From positions 930,001 through 994,000 of the forward strand of contig NZ_JACVAK010000002.1 of assembly GCF_014851805.1 (NCBI RefSeq): DNA of 64,000 nt, read 5' to 3'. Below the pieces are notes generated by a model. It worked only from the letters and a program-made list of their open reading frames with translations. It had not been told where the DNA came from and did not search any database. Every line of letters begins with the position of its first letter. Within the stretch, counting starts at the first letter, position 1. This stretch comes from Pseudoxanthomonas sp. PXM02 (GTDB lineage Bacteria > Pseudomonadota > Gammaproteobacteria > Xanthomonadales > Xanthomonadaceae). Shown here piece after piece: positions 62,853 through 64,000 of the stretch. The position numbers were made by a program, and so were the translations under genes.

Positions 62853-63653
62853 GTGACGCGCTACGTGCTGGGCGTCGAGTACGACGGCAGTGAATTCCTG
62901 GGGTGGCAGCGGCTGAGCAAGTCCGGCACGCCGGACGACACCACCGTGCAGGCGGCGCTGGAAGGTGCGCTGTCGTCGGTCGCCAATGCCCGGGTCGATA
63001 CGATCTGTGCCGGTCGCACCGACGCCGGCGTGCATGCGCAGTGCCAGGTGGTGCACTTCGACAGCCACGCCGCGCGCACGCCGCGCGGCTGGTTGCTGGG
63101 CGCCACGGCGCGGCTGCCACCTGCGGTCTGCGTGCGCTGGTGCCAGCCGGTGGCCGACGATTTCCACGCGCGTTTCTCCGCGCGGGCGCGCCGCTACCGT
63201 TATTCCCTGGTCAACCGGCTCGCGCGACCCGCGCTGGAGCGGCAGTACCTGAGTTGGGAGCGGATGCCGCTGGATGCGGATGCCATGCATCGCGCGGCGC
63301 AGGTGCTGCTGGGTGAGAACGACTTCAGCGCGTTCCGCACGGTGCACTGCCAGTCGCCGCATGCCATGCGCAACCTGCACGCGATTTCGGTCACGCGGCA
63401 GGGCGAGAAGGTGATCGTCGAGGTGCAGGCCAATGCCTTCCTCCACCACATGGTGCGCAACATCGTCGGTTCGCTGCTGGTGGTCGGGCGCGGCGAGCAG
63501 CCGGAAGCGTGGATCGCCGACCTGCTGGCCGGGCGCGACCGCACCGTGGCGGGACCGACCGCGCCGCCGGACGGCCTGGTCTTCGTCAGTCCGCTGTACC
63601 CGGCGGAATGGGGCCTGCCGTCGGAAGTCACTCTGCCTGCCGCCATCGGCTGA
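62853..63653 (+). CDS. truA: tRNA pseudouridine(38-40) synthase TruA
   Basis: Isomerises uridines 38-40 in the anticodon arm. The 266-residue protein has [16 protein letters not shown], the catalytic aspartate in [34 protein letters not shown] and [20 protein letters not shown]. It begins with GTG 19 nt after fimV. The order fimV-truA-trpF equals that in Pseudomonas aeruginosa. Confidence 0.96.
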   Translation: MTRYVLGVEYDGSEFLGWQRLSKSGTPDDTTVQAALEGALSSVANARVDTICAGRTDAGVHAQCQVVHFDSHAARTPRGWLLGATARLPPAVCVRWCQPVADDFHARFSARARRYRYSLVNRLARPALERQYLSWERMPLDADAMHRAAQVLLGENDFSAFRTVHCQSPHAMRNLHAISVTRQGEKVIVEVQANAFLHHMVRNIVGSLLVVGRGEQPEAWIADLLAGRDRTVAGPTAPPDGLVFVSPLYPAEWGLPSEVTLPAAIG

Positions 63654-63675
63654 GCGGGCGGGTTACCCTTCGGGC

Positions 63676-64000
63676 ATGCATACGCGCATCAAGTTCTGCG
63701 GGCTGACCCGTGGCGAGGACGTCCGCCTGGCGGTGGAGCTGGGCGTCGATTACGTGGGCCTGGTGTTCGCGCCGCGCAGTCCGCGCCGGCTGCTGCTGGG
63801 CCAGGCGCGCATGCTGCGCGAACTGGTGCCGGAAGAGATCGCAGTGGTGGCGCTGGTGATGGACAACACGCGCAGCGACATCGAGCACATCGTCGAATCG
63901 CTGCAGCCGGACCTGTTGCAGTTCCATGGCGCGGAGGACGATGCCGTCGCCGGCTCGTTCGGCAAGCCGTTCTGGAAGGCGATCGCGATGGGGGGCCAGC
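63676..64000 (+). CDS. trpF: Phosphoribosylanthranilate isomerase (partial, runs off the window)
   Basis: The first 108 codons are present. [36 protein letters not shown] is the TrpF start with the catalytic cysteine (Cys8), followed by VVALVMDN and LLQFHGAED. The start ATG at 63676 follows truA by 22 nt. The full gene should be about 205-225 codons. It catalyses the third step of tryptophan synthesis. Confidence 0.93.
   Translation, partial: MHTRIKFCGLTRGEDVRLAVELGVDYVGLVFAPRSPRRLLLGQARMLRELVPEEIAVVALVMDNTRSDIEHIVESLQPDLLQFHGAEDDAVAGSFGKPFWKAIAMGGQ

Overview
The window is a high-GC gammaproteobacterial chromosome segment, most likely from the Xanthomonadaceae/Lysobacteraceae (Xanthomonas, Pseudoxanthomonas or Stenotrophomonas type). 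The reasons are its gene orders (pcnB-folK-panBCD-pgi, nnr-tsaE-amiC-mutL, aroC-asd-fimV-truA-trpF, metG and mrp-dcd close together), a GumN/TraB-family protein, GTAG-headed REP palindromes, and many genes whose -10-like box lies only 6-8 nt from the start codon. Coding density is high, most neighbours overlap by ATGA/GTGA, and there is no phage, IS element, plasmid gene or CRISPR array. The final gene (trpF) is cut by the window edge.

Layout. 0.2-8.7 kb: a MASE2-GGDEF diguanylate cyclase, then minus-strand thiD with an alpha/beta hydrolase, two membrane proteins, PIN-PhoH, gcvR-bcp, plus-strand dapA with a BamC-like lipoprotein, and fdxA. 9.0-14.5 kb: pirin, then mipA - GNAT acetyltransferase - NAPE-PLD-like hydrolase, converging on a QseBC/PmrAB-type two-component system. 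Both transcription units carry the same TTAA-N7-TTAA box at the same distance from an AGCAT hexamer. 14.6-20.3 kb: tRNA-Glu(CTC), pcnB, folK, panBCD, pgi. 20.3-29 kb: a REPIN, queG divergent from nnr, then tsaE, amiC, mutL, a DUF1684 lipoprotein and a GumN-like protein. 29-40.9 kb: rsxB-metG and mrp-dcd, with a roughly 7.8-kb block between them (DUF2147, S9 peptidase, TonB-dependent receptor, TPR-sulfotransferase).

40.9-47.2 kb: an eight-gene minus-strand operon (dienelactone hydrolase, HIT, pxpB, pxpC, pxpA, DUF969, DUF979, pcp). It reads as a complete pyroglutamyl-peptide/5-oxoproline salvage pathway with a candidate transporter. 47.4-55 kb: rimO, DUF3025, greB, an NlpE-like secreted protein, a HerA-like ATPase, a LysM lytic transglycosylase, a lysoplasmalogenase-family protein and a small lipoprotein. 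55-64 kb: psd with a SCO1-like copper protein, then prmB, aroC, a 2-hydroxyacid dehydrogenase, asd, fimV, truA and partial trpF.

The best candidate for an undescribed system is the 9.8-14.5 kb region. Two matching PmrA-like promoters would place an outer-membrane protein, an acetyltransferase and a phospholipase-D-like metallohydrolase in one regulon with the sensor pair. The 5-oxoproline operon and the TonB receptor/TPR-sulfotransferase pair come next. All functional calls rest on reading motifs and gene context; no database search was run.
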